Shown piece by piece: positions 63,565-64,000 of a stretch of DNA of 64,000 bases (within the stretch, counting starts at the first letter, position 1; every line of letters starts with the position of its first letter). The notes below the pieces were generated by a model that was not told the DNA's origin, searched no databases, and was given only the letters and a program-made list of their open reading frames with translations. Position numbers and translations under genes: made by a program. Source of the DNA: Burkholderiales bacterium PBB6 (lineage in GTDB: Bacteria > Pseudomonadota > Gammaproteobacteria > Burkholderiales > Burkholderiaceae_C); assembly GCA_002255925.1 (NCBI GenBank), contig NKIH01000002.1, forward strand, positions 1 to 64,000, read 5' to 3'.

Positions 63565-64000
63565 AACCCGTCCGCAGCCCTCGCAGGTGATGTCCATCGC
63601 CTCGCCGCTGCTGGCCTTGTTGATCACCGTGCTGATTGGCGTGGTGCTGTTCGTGGCGCTGGGCAAAGACCCCGTCAAGGGCCTGCAGGTGTTTTTCTAT
63701 GAGCCGGTGAAGAACGCCTACGCGCTGTCTGAGCTGAGCGTGAAGGCCGTGCCGCTGGTGCTGATTGCGCTGGGCCTGGCCGTGTGCTTCCGCTCGAACG
63801 TGTGGAACATCGGTGCCGAAGGCCAGTTCGTGGTCGGCGCGCTGGCGGCAGGCTGGGTGGCCATGCAGGCCGGGCCGGGCACGGGCCGCTGGATTGTGCT
63901 GGCCGTGCTGGTGGCCGGTGTGCTGGGCGGCATGGTGTGGGCGGGCATCGTGGCGCTGCTGCGTGACCGCTTCAGTGCCAGCGAAATTCTGGTCAGCCTG
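63551..64000 (+). CDS. ABC importer permease, nucleoside/BMP type (incomplete, runs off window)
   Basis: The first 150 codons of a permease of the YufP/NupP family: GTG start at 63551, overlapping the ATPase gene by 14 bases, with GGGAG upstream. Visible are a membrane segment 'PLLALLITVLIGVVLFVAL' and the typical 'FRSNVWNIGAEGQFVVGALAAGWVAM' with the 'N-I-G-A-E-G-Q' motif of this family. The remainder, a second permease and a BMP binding protein would lie to the right. Confidence 0.92.
   Translation, partial: MLKLETRPQPSQVMSIASPLLALLITVLIGVVLFVALGKDPVKGLQVFFYEPVKNAYALSELSVKAVPLVLIALGLAVCFRSNVWNIGAEGQFVVGALAAGWVAMQAGPGTGRWIVLAVLVAGVLGGMVWAGIVALLRDRFSASEILVSL

Overview
The window is very GC-rich and densely packed with genes. 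Gene content points to a heterotrophic beta-proteobacterium of the order Burkholderiales (Rubrivivax/Ideonella/Roseateles-type): a DUF1631 protein, a Bug/TctC binding protein, a PuuD urate hydroxylase, a TtuC/TtuD pair and a GltIJKL importer beside a DctB/DctD-like two-component system. This placement is inferred from gene content, not from a marker gene. No rRNA, tRNA, CRISPR array, insertion sequence or prophage gene was recognised.

Layout. (1) 9-431: last gene of an ExbD/TolR energy-transduction system, closed by a strong terminator. (2) 551-8750: a minus-strand amino-sugar operon, nagK-nagA-NagB-II(SIS)-GH3 hexosaminidase-AmpG-like permease-GH16-like secreted protein-nagX, with duplicated TGGT/ACCA operator-like sites upstream. 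(3) 8751-11534: a lone ureD and a DUF1631 gene. (4) 11713-21053: a purine/ureide region. A GntR gene heads a minus-strand operon (puuE, an OHCU decarboxylase-allantoate amidohydrolase fusion, an M20 hydrolase, a NitT/TauT-type ABC importer) and faces uraH-puuD across a perfect palindrome. (5) 21229-31982: small unknown and envelope proteins, YitT, tartrate dehydrogenase with its LysR regulator, a GNAT protein, a secreted protein/SPFH pair and a two-component system. (6) 32037-38161: 8-oxoguanine deaminase-like enzyme, glycerate 2-kinase, cytochrome P450, an unknown and a class II HDAC-like amidohydrolase. (7) 38210-38370: a Pho-box promoter followed by a short non-coding stretch and an intrinsic terminator, a candidate phosphate-starvation small RNA. 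(8) 38637-43626: a seven-domain hybrid histidine kinase and an MFS transporter. (9) 43697-52418: a Bug protein, then two paralogous glutamate/aspartate-binding proteins, GltJKL and a DctB/DctD-like (AauS/AauR-like) pair; a sigma-54 promoter with three CGG-N4-CCG sites precedes the first binding protein. (10) 52439-54737: hemerythrin-like protein and Crp/Fnr regulator around an FNR-like box, then a TauE/SafE permease. (11) 54837-64000: xdhABC, a divergent LysR gene, guaD and a nucleoside/nucleobase-type ABC importer that runs off the right edge.

How it fits together. Regions 4, 6 and 11 give an almost complete route guanine -> xanthine -> urate -> 5-hydroxyisourate -> OHCU -> allantoin -> allantoate -> ureidoglycine/ureidoglycolate, with two candidate importers. 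An 8-base core, GTGTATAC, occurs in both the puu and the xdh promoter regions, suggesting a shared GntR regulator. Region 2 would import and degrade GlcNAc-containing oligosaccharides or muropeptides. Region 9 is acidic amino acid uptake under nitrogen/carbon-responsive sigma-54 control.
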